A program made the position numbers and the translations under genes. A stretch of 64,000 nt of DNA, from the NCBI RefSeq assembly GCF_000093025.1, contig NC_014207.1:2294001-2358000 (forward strand), written 5' to 3'. Of the stretch, positions 46,754-56,880 are shown piece by piece. Position 1 is the first letter of the stretch; each line of letters begins with the position of its first letter. This DNA comes from Methylotenera versatilis 301. GTDB taxonomy: Bacteria; Pseudomonadota; Gammaproteobacteria; Burkholderiales; Methylophilaceae. The notes under the pieces were generated by a model. It saw nothing but the letters and a program-made list of their open reading frames with translations. It was not told where the DNA came from and made no database searches.

Positions 46754-47704
46754 TTACGCGGCAGTCTGTTCAGCGACAGGCTGTTCTTGATAGGTGAGTT
46801 GTACGAATACATCTTCCAGACTAGTTTGATCAGGCGCAATTTGATACAAGCCCCAACCATTTTTAACCGCTGTCTGCACAATAGATTCAGCTGGCGCTGC
46901 ATCATCAGCAAAGCGAACGCGCATTAAACCCGCAGAAACATTTTCAGCTTCAATAACACCAGCAATTTTCAGCATTTCATCTGTATTTGGCGCATTGTGC
47001 ATGCCAATTAACAGCTTATTACCGATGCGATGCTTTTTAAGCACATCGATCGCACCATTAAACACTAATTTACCTTTATCAATAATTTGCACATGGTCAC
47101 ACACCATTTCAACTTCAGGCAAAATATGAGTAGAGATAATCACGCTACGTTCCGCGCCCACTTCACGAATCAAGGCACGAATATCACGAATTTGAATTGG
47201 ATCTAAACCAACCGTTGGCTCATCCAGAATGACTACCATCGGGTTATGAATAATGGCTTGTGCAATACCAACGCGTTGTTGGTAACCATTTGATAGATTT
47301 TCAATCAGACGCTTGCTCATATGACCTAAACCACAGCGCTCTTTAGCCACTTCCACCGCTTTTTTGATGCTGCCAGAACTCACTCTATGCAACCTAGCTG
47401 CGATGGTTAAATACTCATCTACAGTCAACTCTTTATATAGAGGACGCATTTCAGGCAAGTACCCAATAAGCGCTTTGGCTTCCTTTGGGCTCTCCATCAT
47501 ATCAATACCGCATATCTTGACTGAGCCATTACTTGGCGCAAGATTACCTGTCAGCATTTTCATGGTGGTCGATTTACCAGCACCGTTTGGGCCTAAAAAG
47601 CCCAAAACTTGACCTTTGCTTAAAGTAAAACTCACATTGCTGACGGCTTCTCTACCACCGTATAGCCGCGTGAGTTCGGTTGCCTCTACTGTAAAATTAT
47701 TCAT
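46754..47704 (-). CDS. ABC transporter ATP-binding protein
   Basis: This 316-residue ATPase has a Walker A (GFLGPNGAGKSTTMKML, ~35-51), a signature motif ENLSNGYQQRVGIAQA and a Walker B with VVILDEPTVGLDP. The H-loop is in ISTHILPEVE and a C-terminal DUF4162-like extension is present. It is first in the operon ATPase-permease-GldG-DUF4340 on the minus strand. The order matches export systems of the GldA/F/G kind, but no gliding genes are nearby, so motility is not implied. Confidence 0.92.
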   Translation of the reverse strand: MNNFTVEATELTRLYGGREAVSNVSFTLSKGQVLGFLGPNGAGKSTTMKMLTGNLAPSNGSVKICGIDMMESPKEAKALIGYLPEMRPLYKELTVDEYLTIAARLHRVSSGSIKKAVEVAKERCGLGHMSKRLIENLSNGYQQRVGIAQAIIHNPMVVILDEPTVGLDPIQIRDIRALIREVGAERSVIISTHILPEVEMVCDHVQIIDKGKLVFNGAIDVLKKHRIGNKLLIGMHNAPNTDEMLKIAGVIEAENVSAGLMRVRFADDAAPAESIVQTAVKNGWGLYQIAPDQTSLEDVFVQLTYQEQPVAEQTAA

Positions 47705-47837
47705 AGTTACTCTATTTGTTAATACGAAAATACAGGTTATTGTGACTAAAAATCAATACGTTATCTTCAATTGCAACAAGCCAGCCAGCGCTAAAAATTA
47801 CTTCTGCATTTGAGAACCGCAATATAGGAAAGTTCTA

Positions 47838-47865
47838 TTGACATTCATTGCAGTCAATCCATAAT
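47838..47865 (+). promoter_or_regulatory. Sigma-70-like promoter for the TPR-lolB operon
   Basis: TTGACA (47838-47843), 16 bases and CATAAT (47860-47865) lie within the 316-base gap upstream of the TPR lipoprotein gene. The leader would be about 150 bases. Nothing else is recognisable in the gap. Confidence 0.5.
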
Positions 47866-48020
47866 TATGGAGGAACTTGCAGCACCTGTCACGGACTAAG
47901 AAATAGAACAGTACAATACTGTAGTAATGGCTTATTATCTTACACATTAATCTATCGCGACTATTAAACCTTATTTTTAAAGCTTATTTCCATTCATTCT
48001 TAATAATTATAAAATAACTT

Positions 48021-49769
48021 ATGCGCCCAATGCCTCGTCACTCTGAAACTAAACTCCACTCAAACAAAACTTTGTTTAAGGTTAAAAATATCATCGGCAC
48101 AAGCCTAGTAGTAAGTGCCTTGTGCATGAGTGGTTGTGCGACAGTCACTGGAGAGCAAGCCAGCAAGGCAGCTCAAGCCAATCAATTTAATACTGAAACA
48201 GATTTTGTTTTTAAATACTTAGTCGCTGAAGTTGCGGGGCAACGTGGCGACCTGGCAACTTCAAGCAAAGTTTTTTATGAGCTAGCCAAAACTTCCCAAG
48301 ACGCTAGCCTAGCAGAACGTGCTGCCAAAGTTGCGGCTTACGGCAATGTGCCTGGCATGACTGTACCTGCCATAAAACTTTGGTCTGAACTTGCCCCGAC
48401 TTCTAACGAAGCGCAACAAGCCATGACAGAAGTGCTCATCGGGACAGACCAATTAGATGCAGCCAAACCCTATTTAGCGAAACTTTTTGATAAAGAAGAA
48501 ACGCGTGCGGGCGGCTTTTTATACCTCAACAATCTACTTAGCCGCAGCAAAGACAAAGCTGGCGTGCTGAATTTGGTTCAGTCACTTGCCGCACCTTATC
48601 CAGATTTAGCTGAAGCGCAATTCGCAATCGCACAGTCTGCCTATGCAGCAAACCAAAACACTGTAGCACTACAAGCGCTAGATAAAGCCGAAAAACTTAA
48701 ACCAGGCTGGAACGTGGCAGCGCTACTCAAAGGACAAATCTTATTCAATAAAGCACCTCAATCTGGCATAGATTTTTATCAATCATTCTTAGATCAATAT
48801 CCTGAATCAAATGAAGTTCGTGTCAACATGGCTAAAATCATGGTGAATCAAAAGCAATATGATGCAGCAAAAAAACAATATCCAACCATAATGCAATACG
48901 GTAAAAATAGTCCAGAAGTGACAGCTGTTGTTGGGTTACTCTCGTTCCAAGCTGGCGACTTTGCGGGTGCTGAGAGTTATTTTCAGCAATCGCTAACACA
49001 GGATTTTAAAGATACAGACCAACTATATATTTACTTGGCACAAGTCACTGAAAAACAAAATCATGATGCTGACGCATTGGCTTGGTACAACAAAGTGCAG
49101 CCGGGACCGCGCTTTTTAGAAGCTCAGATTGGTTCAGCAAACTTAATTGCACGCACCCAATCGGTGGATAAAGCCATTGAAAAGCTTGATGCCTTGGAAG
49201 ATTTAACGACTGAACAACAAATCGTCGTTATTCAAACAGAAGCTTCATTGTTAGCTAAGGCTAAGCGTGATCAAGATGCATTTGATTTACTGGATAAAGC
49301 CGTTAAAAATCTCCCAAATACTCCAGAGTTGGTTTACGACTATGCGCTAGCCGCTGAACGAGTTCACAAGCTAGATATTATGGAAAGCGAATTACGCAAA
49401 ACCATTGCGGCAAAACCAGATTTTGCTGCGGCCTACAATGCACTAGGCTACTCATTCGCCGACCGTAACATCAAGCTAGATGAAGCCGTCACACTAATAG
49501 AAAAAGCCTTAACCATCAGCCCAAATGACCATTACATGCTAGATAGTCTTGGTTGGGCATATTACAGAAAAGGCAAGCTAGACAAAGCAATTACTTACTT
49601 GGAGCAAGCTTACCAAGTGAATCAAGACCCTGAAATTGCAGCACATTTAGGTGAGGTTTTATGGCAAAAAGGTAAGCATGATGAGGCTAAAAAAATCTGG
49701 ACTGATGCGCTTAGCAGGAATCCAGACAATGAAGTACTGCTGACAACGGCCAGTAAATTCAAGTCGTAA
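48021..49769 (+). CDS. TPR-repeat lipoprotein
   Basis: This 582-residue protein has a signal peptide ending in the lipobox CMSGC (Cys near residue 39). Many tetratricopeptide repeats fill the rest, clearest in KPDFAAAYNALGYSFADRNI, NDHYMLDSLGWAYYRKGKLD and QDPEIAAHLGEVLWQKGKHD. It is probably an outer-membrane or periplasmic scaffold. It precedes lolB by 24 bases, as is common in betaproteobacteria, suggesting a role in envelope biogenesis. Confidence 0.9.
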   Translation: MRPMPRHSETKLHSNKTLFKVKNIIGTSLVVSALCMSGCATVTGEQASKAAQANQFNTETDFVFKYLVAEVAGQRGDLATSSKVFYELAKTSQDASLAERAAKVAAYGNVPGMTVPAIKLWSELAPTSNEAQQAMTEVLIGTDQLDAAKPYLAKLFDKEETRAGGFLYLNNLLSRSKDKAGVLNLVQSLAAPYPDLAEAQFAIAQSAYAANQNTVALQALDKAEKLKPGWNVAALLKGQILFNKAPQSGIDFYQSFLDQYPESNEVRVNMAKIMVNQKQYDAAKKQYPTIMQYGKNSPEVTAVVGLLSFQAGDFAGAESYFQQSLTQDFKDTDQLYIYLAQVTEKQNHDADALAWYNKVQPGPRFLEAQIGSANLIARTQSVDKAIEKLDALEDLTTEQQIVVIQTEASLLAKAKRDQDAFDLLDKAVKNLPNTPELVYDYALAAERVHKLDIMESELRKTIAAKPDFAAAYNALGYSFADRNIKLDEAVTLIEKALTISPNDHYMLDSLGWAYYRKGKLDKAITYLEQAYQVNQDPEIAAHLGEVLWQKGKHDEAKKIWTDALSRNPDNEVLLTTASKFKS

Positions 49770-49793
49770 ATCTTTTCGCTTAAAGATTTACAG

Positions 49794-50456
49794 ATGAAGC
49801 AAGATTTGCAGATAATGTTCGCTCGTTTATTTTTTGCTTTTAGCTTTATTGCTACGATGGCAGGCTGCACCACGCTGCCTAAGCCTGAAGTTAACCCTAA
49901 CTCAGCCTCACAAGCTCGCCATCAAGCACATTTGCAAGAGATTGCTGGTATAGACCAATTCAGCATTAAAGGCCGCATTGGCGTGCAAGCAGAAGGTAAA
50001 GGCTTCTCTGGCAGCCTGACTTGGCAGCACAGCAAAATAAACGATGACATCGCCTTGTACTCACCCCTCGGTGGTCAACTGGCGAGCATTAAAAAAACCT
50101 CTGAGAACGTCACTTTAGAAGATGCTAAAGGCAATAGCATTACCGCCGCAGACGCTGAAACACTCACTCAAAAAACGCTAGGTTGGCAACTACCACTCGC
50201 GGGTCTTGCAGATTGGTCACTAGGACGCCCAAGTAGTAGCACCATTCAAGCCAGCACATGGAATGAACAAGGTTATTTGAGCACCTTAAAGCAAGATGGC
50301 TGGGATATTCAATACGAAAACTATGCCAATCAAAATGGTCACTTTTTACCAAGTAAAATCTTACTCAGAAACGACAAAGTCTATTTGAAGCTATTGGTTG
50401 AAAGTTGGTCTCGTATTACAGACTCCAGTACCGCAAACTCAAACTCTTCTAATTAG
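49794..50456 (+). CDS. lolB: Outer-membrane lipoprotein receptor LolB
   Basis: This 220-residue lipoprotein has a lipobox MAGC at Cys24 and the LolB fold (FSIKGRIGVQAEGKGFSGSL, IALYSPLGGQLASIKKT, LPLAGLADWSLGRP). It receives lipoproteins from LolA and inserts them into the outer membrane. The start could instead be ATG 49815; neither has a strong ribosome-binding site. Confidence 0.92.
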   Translation: MKQDLQIMFARLFFAFSFIATMAGCTTLPKPEVNPNSASQARHQAHLQEIAGIDQFSIKGRIGVQAEGKGFSGSLTWQHSKINDDIALYSPLGGQLASIKKTSENVTLEDAKGNSITAADAETLTQKTLGWQLPLAGLADWSLGRPSSSTIQASTWNEQGYLSTLKQDGWDIQYENYANQNGHFLPSKILLRNDKVYLKLLVESWSRITDSSTANSNSSN

Positions 50457-50611
50457 CTCAAAGCTCACTCTTGCATTGATTCATCAAATTTAAGCCAAAA
50501 TATTCCAAATCTAGGAATTAAGGTCTAAACCCAGCCGTACTTCATCATTAAAAACCATCACTATTTCTGCATAATTTAGGCTGAAATAAATTTGTTGAAG
50601 GCTCCAATAGG

Positions 50612-51883
50612 ATGAACGTAGATACAATGAAAAGATTAATCGCACTATTCATACTCTGTTTTGCTGTATGCAACAACAGCCAAGCGGCGCAATGGGTGAA
50701 ACTCAGCGACAACAATATTGAAAAAATAATGCTGGATAAGCAATCTATATTGCAACAAGATAAGTACAAAAGAGCTTGGGTGAAGGTTGAATACAAAACT
50801 CCGCAAAAAAATCCAGAAACTATCGACAAACAATATAATTTATCAAAATTACTCTGGTTTTTTGATTGTTCAGCACAAAAATCTGCCACTTCTCAAGTTT
50901 TTCAATATTTAAATAGCGAACTGGTTTACTCGGCGGGCATAGATTCTAAAAGTGCGGAGTTTATTGAACCAGTGCCAGAAACAGACATGGACATTGCCAT
51001 GCGCTATGTGTGCCAAGCAGAAAAACCAACAGTTGTTGCCGTAGAATCAAAAGCCACCGTATCTAAAACGACTCCAGAAACACAGAAAGGTACTACAAAG
51101 CCTGAAGCGCCCGCCAAAACTGCGGCAGAGAAACCTACCGACACTAAAACTGCTGCCGTGACAGCCAAATCGGCGACAATAAAACCTGCCAACATTAAAA
51201 AAGGCGACAACAAAACTCACTGGGCATACGAAGGCAAAGAAGGTCCTGAGAATTGGGCAAAACTTAGCCCGGAATTTGCGACCTGTGATGCCGGCCGAAA
51301 TCAATCGCCAATCAATATTGACGATAGTATTCATGCGGCGATTAAGCCTTTAAAAGCGATACAGAAGTTTCCTGCAAAAGATATTCTTAACAATGGCCAT
51401 ACCGTACAAATTAACTTTAAAGAAGGCAATATGTTGGCGCTTGATAACGCTGCATTTCAAATGAAGCACGTACATTTCCATGCCCCTAGCGAAAATACCA
51501 TACACGGCAAGTCCTTTCCATTGGAAGCCCAATTTGTACATGCTGATGCTAAAGGCAATTTGGCCGTGATAGGCGTCATGTTCACTGAAGGCAAAGCCAA
51601 TCCAGCCTTAGCCAAACTTTGGGAGCAACTACCTGAAGTAGAAGGCGAACCAATCGCATTAAAAACTCGCGTCATACCCAGTGAGTTTATGCCCGATAAT
51701 AAAAGCTACTATCGTTTTAGTGGCTCACTGACTACGCCACCTTGCAGCGAAGGTGTACGCTGGCTATTAATGAAAAACCCTATCACAGCCTCTAAAGAAC
51801 AGATTGATGCCTTTAAAAAAGCTGTGCATCACAGCAACAACCGTCCCATACAAGCTTTGAATGGCCGAGTGATTATTGAATAA
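50612..51883 (+). CDS. Secreted alpha-carbonic anhydrase with N-terminal adhesin-E-like domain
   Basis: In this 423-residue protein a signal peptide ends near NSQAAQ (residue ~25). Residues ~26-135 resemble the surface-adhesin E domain (AQWVKLSDNNIEKIMLDKQS, FFDCSAQKSA, MRYVCQAEK). A Thr/Ala/Lys/Pro-rich linker (~140-200) follows. The C-terminal ~220 residues are an alpha-type carbonic anhydrase with HWAYEGKEGPENWAKL, NQSPINI, zinc ligands in HVHFHAPSEN (His 288 and 290) and QFVHAD, and LTTPPCSEGVRW. It would interconvert CO2 and bicarbonate outside the cytoplasm. It is inserted between lolB and ispE, which are often adjacent. Confidence 0.9.
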   Translation: MNVDTMKRLIALFILCFAVCNNSQAAQWVKLSDNNIEKIMLDKQSILQQDKYKRAWVKVEYKTPQKNPETIDKQYNLSKLLWFFDCSAQKSATSQVFQYLNSELVYSAGIDSKSAEFIEPVPETDMDIAMRYVCQAEKPTVVAVESKATVSKTTPETQKGTTKPEAPAKTAAEKPTDTKTAAVTAKSATIKPANIKKGDNKTHWAYEGKEGPENWAKLSPEFATCDAGRNQSPINIDDSIHAAIKPLKAIQKFPAKDILNNGHTVQINFKEGNMLALDNAAFQMKHVHFHAPSENTIHGKSFPLEAQFVHADAKGNLAVIGVMFTEGKANPALAKLWEQLPEVEGEPIALKTRVIPSEFMPDNKSYYRFSGSLTTPPCSEGVRWLLMKNPITASKEQIDAFKKAVHHSNNRPIQALNGRVIIE

Positions 51884-51978
51884 GGCTCGCGCTACAGCAA
51901 CTCACTAAGATTAAAACTGCTAATTAAAATTAATTTAGTCAATCTAACGACAGGCTAGATGCGCTAAAATACTGTCCT

Positions 51979-52851
51979 ATGCAAGATTTTCAATCATTTT
52001 TAGCGCCGGCAAAAATCAATTTATTTCTGCACATCACAGGTCAGCGCGCAGATGGCTACCATTTACTGCAAACCGTTTTTTGTCTACTTGATTTATACGA
52101 CACAGTAAAACTCAAACCCTCCACAGACGGCGTTGTAAAGCGCGTGAATGATGTGGCTGGCGTGCCTGCAGAGCAAGATTTATGTGTTCGTGCGGCTAAA
52201 TTGTTACAGCAACATACAAAATGCCCACTTGGCGTAGACATTTTGGTTGAAAAGCACATCCCTATAGGCGGCGGTCTTGGTGGCGGCAGTTCAGATGCAG
52301 CAACCGTGCTAATAGCTTTAAATAGCTTGTGGCAGCTTAGCTTAAGCCGCAAAGAGCTTATGTCACTGGGATTGAAATTGGGCGCCGATGTACCTTTCTT
52401 TATTTTTGGGAACAACGCCTGGGCAGAAGGCATAGGCGAGCAATTAACAGAGATTAATCTGCACAATTCCTACTATGTTGTGCTGAATCCGAATATACAT
52501 GTATCAACAGCGCAAATATTTGCCAATAAGCAATTGACAAAAAACACGAATCCTAAGACAATGTCGGACTTTTCTGGGACGGCTAAATTAACAGCATGTA
52601 ATTTAAATGCTGAATTTATAAATGACCTAGAAAAAATAGTCTGCAGTGAATATCCCGCAGTTTTAGATTGTTTGAATTGGCTTAGTCAATTTGGCGATGC
52701 AAGAATGAGTGGTTCTGGTGCTTCGGTCTTTTTAGAAGTAGTAGATGAGAAAACTGCAGTAGATATATGCAATCAAAAACCTAAAAGTGTTCAGGGATTT
52801 GTTGCAAAAGGGTTGAATCAGCACCCGCTAATAAATCTTACGGTTAATTAG
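51979..52851 (+). CDS. ispE: 4-diphosphocytidyl-2-C-methyl-D-erythritol kinase
   Basis: This 290-residue GHMP kinase of the MEP isoprenoid pathway has [20 protein letters not shown], the ATP loop [30 protein letters not shown] and [10 protein letters not shown]. It lies upstream of tRNA-Gln and prs in the conserved order. Confidence 0.97.
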   Translation: MQDFQSFLAPAKINLFLHITGQRADGYHLLQTVFCLLDLYDTVKLKPSTDGVVKRVNDVAGVPAEQDLCVRAAKLLQQHTKCPLGVDILVEKHIPIGGGLGGGSSDAATVLIALNSLWQLSLSRKELMSLGLKLGADVPFFIFGNNAWAEGIGEQLTEINLHNSYYVVLNPNIHVSTAQIFANKQLTKNTNPKTMSDFSGTAKLTACNLNAEFINDLEKIVCSEYPAVLDCLNWLSQFGDARMSGSGASVFLEVVDEKTAVDICNQKPKSVQGFVAKGLNQHPLINLTVN

Positions 52852-52869
52852 ATAGACTGATTAAAATAT

Positions 52870-52946
52870 TGGGGAGTCGCCAAGTTGGTTAAGGCACTGG
52901 GTTTTGATCCCAGCATCCGAAGGTTCGAGTCCTTCCTCCTCAGCCA
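52870..52946 (+). tRNA. tRNA-Gln (anticodon TTG)
   Basis: The cloverleaf has a 7-bp acceptor (TGGGGAG/CTCCTCA with one G-T pair), anticodon stem CTGGG/CCCAG with loop TTTTGAT, the T arm GGTTCGAGTCC and an encoded CCA end. Confidence 0.96.
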
Positions 52947-52954
52947 AATTTAGA

Positions 52955-53021
52955 AAGCAGAAATAAAGCTGCTTTTTCTTAGAATACAAAGCGTGTAGAT
53001 TTTTGATTTACGCGCTTTTAT
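52955..53021 (+). terminator. Tandem hairpins between tRNA-Gln and prs
   Basis: The first is AAGCAG-loop-CTGCTT followed by TTTCTT (52955-52980), a terminator for the tRNA. A second stem pairs AAAGCG-T-GTA with TAC-GCGCTTT followed by a T-rich run (about 52988-53027). The second could attenuate prs. Confidence 0.6.
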
Positions 53022-53118
53022 TTTTTGTAAGTTTTTGTGAGCAAAGTTTTCATTGATAGTTTGACGCTGAGGCTTTAAGCACAGTGTTTACAAGCACGGT
53101 TTAATAGGAAATCAACAG

Positions 53119-54069
53119 ATGTCTAACGGCAACTTAATGGTCTTTACTGGCACGGCTAACCCAGTGCTAGCGCAAGAAGTAGCTAACCACTTAGGCATTG
53201 AGCTTGGTCGTGCGCACGTTGGCACATTTAGCGATGGCGAAACCACTGTTGAACTGCTCGAAAACGTACGTGGTAAAGATGTATTCGTGCTGCAATCTAC
53301 CAGCCACCCAACCAATGACAGCTTAATGGAAGTCATGGTCATGGTGGACGCGCTTCGTCGCTCATCTGCTGGTCGCATTACTGCAGCAATCCCATATTTT
53401 GGTTATTCACGTCAAGATCGTCGTCCACGCTCAGCACGTGTAGCAATTACAGCTAAAGTCGTTGCAAACATGCTCACAGGCGTTGGTGTGAATCGTTTGT
53501 TGACGATGGATTTGCACTCAGATCAAATTCAAGGTTTCTTTGATATTCCTGTTGATAATATTTACGCAACACCGATTTTGTTAGCTGATTTATTAAAACA
53601 AAATCATGATAATTTAATGGTGGTTTCACCTGATGTTGGCGGTGTTGTACGTGCGCGCGCAGCCGCTAAACAATTAAATTCAGATTTAGCAATTATCGAT
53701 AAACGTCGCCCAAAACCAAACGTCGCTAAAGTGATGAACATTATTGGTGACGTGACTGGCCGCACCTGTGTGATTATGGATGATATGGTCGATACGGCAA
53801 ATACGCTGTGTGAAGCCGCTGCAGCCCTTAAGAAATTTGGCGCTAAAAAAGTAATCGCATATGCCACTCACCCAGTATTATCTGGCGGCGCAGCTGATCG
53901 TATTATGAGTTCTGAACTAGATGAGCTAGTAGTGACCAACACCATTGCGCTTGGTGCTGAATCAGCCAACTGCAAAAAAATCCGCCAATTAAGCACAGCT
54001 GAACTATTAGCTGAAACGATTCGTAGAATTAGTAGTGAAGATTCCGTAAGCTCATTGTTTATGGATTAA
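53119..54069 (+). CDS. prs: Ribose-phosphate pyrophosphokinase
   Basis: This 316-residue PRPP synthase has [20 protein letters not shown], the flexible loop [20 protein letters not shown], metal site [17 protein letters not shown] and PRPP loop [18 protein letters not shown]. It makes PRPP for nucleotide, His and Trp synthesis. It is followed by rplY in the conserved order. Confidence 0.98.
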   Translation: MSNGNLMVFTGTANPVLAQEVANHLGIELGRAHVGTFSDGETTVELLENVRGKDVFVLQSTSHPTNDSLMEVMVMVDALRRSSAGRITAAIPYFGYSRQDRRPRSARVAITAKVVANMLTGVGVNRLLTMDLHSDQIQGFFDIPVDNIYATPILLADLLKQNHDNLMVVSPDVGGVVRARAAAKQLNSDLAIIDKRRPKPNVAKVMNIIGDVTGRTCVIMDDMVDTANTLCEAAAALKKFGAKKVIAYATHPVLSGGAADRIMSSELDELVVTNTIALGAESANCKKIRQLSTAELLAETIRRISSEDSVSSLFMD

Positions 54070-54169
54070 AAGTTTTTAACCCTGCAGACTGGTCGCGGTA
54101 TGCAGTTTTTGTGTAGTAAGGCCATCAAAAGCCTAGCAGTAAAAGCAGTATCAAATTAGGAGTAGTAAA

Positions 54170-54778
54170 ATGTCTATCGAAATTAATGCAGTAAAGCGTG
54201 ATGTAAAAGGTACGGGTGCGAGCCGCCGTCTTCGTCGCGCAGGCACAGTTCCAGGTGTTGTTTATGGTGCAGGTAAAGAAGCCGTAACGCTTGAAATTAA
54301 CGCTAAAGAATTATTCTTAGAGTTCCGTCACGAAGCTTTCCATGCTTCAGTACTAAGCTTGAACTTAGATGGCAAAAAAGAAAACGTATTGTTACGTGAC
54401 TTCCAAATGCACCCAGTTCGCAACACTATTCAACACATTGATTTTCAACGTGTAAGTGCTACTGAAAAAATCCACGTTAAAGTGCCATTCCACTTTATCA
54501 ATGCTGACATCGCTCCAGGCGTAAAAACAGGCGGCGGTATCGTTGCGCACATTTTGACTGAAGCTGACGTAAGTTGCTTGGCTAAAGACTTGCCTGAGTT
54601 CCTTGAAGTTGACTTAGCTGGTTTAGAAATGGGTCACTCAATTCACTTGTCACAAATCAAATTGGCAAAAGGCGTTGAGTTTGTACAACTAGCTCACGGT
54701 AACGATGCAGCTGTTGCGGCTATTGCTAAAACACGTGGCGGCGTTGCAGACGCTGCTGAAGAAACACCAGCAGCTTAA
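54170..54778 (+). CDS. rplY: 50S ribosomal protein L25/general stress protein Ctc
   Basis: This 202-residue long form of L25 has an N-terminal 5S-rRNA binding domain (GTGASRRLRRAGTVPGVVYG, FQMHPVRNTIQHIDFQRV) and the C-terminal TL5-type domain (FINADIAPGVKTGG, LSQIKLAKGVEFVQL). A GGAG box precedes the ATG and a strong terminator follows. Confidence 0.97.
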   Translation: MSIEINAVKRDVKGTGASRRLRRAGTVPGVVYGAGKEAVTLEINAKELFLEFRHEAFHASVLSLNLDGKKENVLLRDFQMHPVRNTIQHIDFQRVSATEKIHVKVPFHFINADIAPGVKTGGGIVAHILTEADVSCLAKDLPEFLEVDLAGLEMGHSIHLSQIKLAKGVEFVQLAHGNDAAVAAIAKTRGGVADAAEETPAA

Positions 54779-54796
54779 TTTACAAGCATGCTAACT

Positions 54797-54829
54797 AACG
54801 CGCACTTTACTATGAAGTGCGCGTTTTTT
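54797..54829 (+). terminator. Strong terminator after rplY
   Basis: A perfect 11-bp stem AACGCGCACTT/AAGTGCGCGTT is followed by TTTT. Confidence 0.92.
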
Positions 54830-54859
54830 ATTGGTACTATATCAAGAGTATAAATTCAA

Positions 54860-54964
54860 GTTTCTATGCCAAACAAGGCGCGAGCAAAAAATTGCGACGC
54901 CGCATATGTGTGATATGTAAGGAGTAATTTTTTGTGAGCAACGCTGTGTGGCGACGAAAATTGG
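54860..54964 (+). repeat. Dispersed ~100-bp intergenic repeat, copy 2
   Basis: This is the second copy of the element at 45879-45981, in the same orientation, with inverted arms CAAAAAATT (54885-54893) and AATTTTTTG (54926-54934). It ends ten bases before the pth start, so it must form most of the pth leader if pth has its own promoter. Confidence 0.8.
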
Positions 54965-54973
54965 ATTTATAGC

Positions 54974-55552
54974 ATGATGACTGGAATAAAACTACTTGTA
55001 GGCTTAGGCAATCCTGGTGAAAAATATACTACCACACGCCACAATGCGGGCTTTTGGTGGATAGATGAAGTTGCCGCACAAACTAATAGTAAATTGGCCT
55101 TAGATGCCAAGTTTTTCGGTGTGGCGGGCAAGTTAGCATCAAAAGCGGATACATGGCTGCTTAAACCCACTACGTTTATGAACGCTAGTGGCAAATCAGT
55201 GGCCGCCTTAGCAAATTATTACAAAATCACACCCGCTGAAATATTAGTGATTCATGATGAACTGGATTTACCTGCGGGCGGTTTAAAACTAAAAGTGGGT
55301 GGTGGTCACGGTGGTCACAACGGCTTAAAAGATATTGAGACTGCACTTGGTACAAAAGACTTTTGGCGCTTGCGATTAGGCATTGGCCACCCGGGCGATC
55401 GAAATGAAGTAGTTAATTTCGTTCTAAAAGCACCAACAAAAGATGAGCAAGCCGCTATAGACGAAAAAGTGTACGAAAGCACCAAACTGATAGATTTACT
55501 GCTTGCGGGCGAGTTTGAAAGCGCAATGTTAAAATTGCATACTAAAAAATAA
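54974..55552 (+). CDS. pth: Peptidyl-tRNA hydrolase
   Basis: This 192-residue enzyme releases peptidyl-tRNAs. It has LLVGLGNPGEKYTTTRHNAG with catalytic His, KPTTFMNASGKSV, HDELDLPAGGLKLK and GGHGGHNGLKDIE. The start is ATG 54974 or 54977. It is separated from rplY by a terminator and a dispersed repeat. Confidence 0.97.
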   Translation: MMTGIKLLVGLGNPGEKYTTTRHNAGFWWIDEVAAQTNSKLALDAKFFGVAGKLASKADTWLLKPTTFMNASGKSVAALANYYKITPAEILVIHDELDLPAGGLKLKVGGGHGGHNGLKDIETALGTKDFWRLRLGIGHPGDRNEVVNFVLKAPTKDEQAAIDEKVYESTKLIDLLLAGEFESAMLKLHTKK

Positions 55553-55562
55553 ACATACCTGC

Positions 55563-55634
55563 GTCATTCCGACGAAAGTAGGAGTCTAGTGACTTACATA
55601 AAGACGCTAGATTCCATATCAAGCACGGAATGAC
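55563..55634. repeat. Imperfect inverted-repeat element (GTCATTCCG ends)
   Basis: Perfect 9-base ends GTCATTCCG and CGGAATGAC bracket an imperfect hairpin with GGAGTCTAGTGACTT and CTAGATTCC inside. This resembles the widespread proteobacterial GTCATTCC palindromic repeats. It lies between pth and ychF. Confidence 0.65.
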
Positions 55635-55658
55635 AAGGTACAAATGATTGGAATTTAG

Positions 55659-56744
55659 ATGAAATGCGGAATTGTTGGTTTACCAAATGTGGGCAAGTCC
55701 ACGCTATTCAACGCTATTACCAAAGCTGGCATTGCGGCAGAGAATTACCCTTTCTGCACGATTGAGCCAAATGTAGGCATTGTAGAAGTGCCTGATACAC
55801 GCATGCAAGCGCTCATCGATATTGTTAAACCGCAAAAAGTACAACCTGCAATTGTTGAATTTGTAGACATTGCTGGCCTAGTAGCAGGCGCATCAAAAGG
55901 CGAAGGCTTAGGTAACAAGTTCTTAGCAAACATCCGCGAAACAGACGCGATTGCACACGTGGTACGTTGTTTTGAAGACGCAAACGTCATTCACGTTTCA
56001 AACAAAATTGACCCACTTTCAGACATTGAAGTGATTAACACAGAACTTGCACTTGCCGACATGGAAACTGTAGAAAAAACCATGCAGCGCGAAAGCAAGA
56101 AAGCTAAAAGTGGCGATAAAGACGCGATAGCACTTTTAAAAGTGCTAGAAAAAGTGGTGCCATGTTTAGACCAAGCCAAAGCTGTACGCACGCTAAATTT
56201 AGATGCTGAAGAACTACAACTACTTAAACCGCTTTGCCTCATTACCGTAAAACCAGTGATGTACCTAGCCAACGTAGATGAATCAGGCTTTGAGAACAAC
56301 CCCTTATTAGACAAAGTTGTAGCACTAGGCAAAGCAGAAGGCGCGCCAGTGGTGTGTATTTGCGCAAAGATTGAAGGCGAAATTTCTGAGCTAGACGAAG
56401 AAGATAAATTATTATTCTTATCAGAGCTCGGACAAGAGGAACCAGGCCTAAACCGCGTCATTCGGGCTGCTTACGACTTGCTAGGCCTACAAACCTACTT
56501 TACCGCTGGCGTGCAAGAAGTACGTGCTTGGACTGTGAAAAAAGGCGCAACTGCCCCACAAGCCGCAGGCGTGATTCATACAGACTTTGAACGCGGCTTC
56601 ATTCGCGCAGAAGTCATTCAATACGAAGAGTACGTTAAAAACAAAGGCGAACAAGGCAGCAAAGAAGCAGGAAAAATGCGCTTAGAAGGCAAAGAATATA
56701 TTGTGCAAGATGGCGACGTGATGCACTTTAGATTTAATGTTTAG
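55659..56744 (+). CDS. ychF: Redox-regulated ATPase YchF (OBG family)
   Basis: This 361-residue P-loop protein has [15 protein letters not shown] and [19 protein letters not shown]. The non-canonical G4 (NVDE) gives ATP preference, a coiled middle domain follows and a C-terminal TGS domain includes [20 protein letters not shown]. It binds ribosomes and has a role in stress response. It follows pth as in most proteobacteria. Confidence 0.97.
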   Translation: MKCGIVGLPNVGKSTLFNAITKAGIAAENYPFCTIEPNVGIVEVPDTRMQALIDIVKPQKVQPAIVEFVDIAGLVAGASKGEGLGNKFLANIRETDAIAHVVRCFEDANVIHVSNKIDPLSDIEVINTELALADMETVEKTMQRESKKAKSGDKDAIALLKVLEKVVPCLDQAKAVRTLNLDAEELQLLKPLCLITVKPVMYLANVDESGFENNPLLDKVVALGKAEGAPVVCICAKIEGEISELDEEDKLLFLSELGQEEPGLNRVIRAAYDLLGLQTYFTAGVQEVRAWTVKKGATAPQAAGVIHTDFERGFIRAEVIQYEEYVKNKGEQGSKEAGKMRLEGKEYIVQDGDVMHFRFNV

Positions 56745-56880
56745 CTGCTCAAGGTTTAAAGTTTAGCTTCCTACACTTCAACATATAAAGTTAAAGGTAA
56801 AATTGCAAACTAGCTTTGACAATTTGCGCCTAAACCACTAGAATTGCGCCCTTGCTAAAGTTTTGGCAACCGATTTATAC

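Noticed and set aside
43474-47704. Gliding motility gene cluster
   Set aside because: GldA/F/G-like names come from homology only. No other gliding or type IX secretion genes are present, so it is described as an ABC-2 export system.
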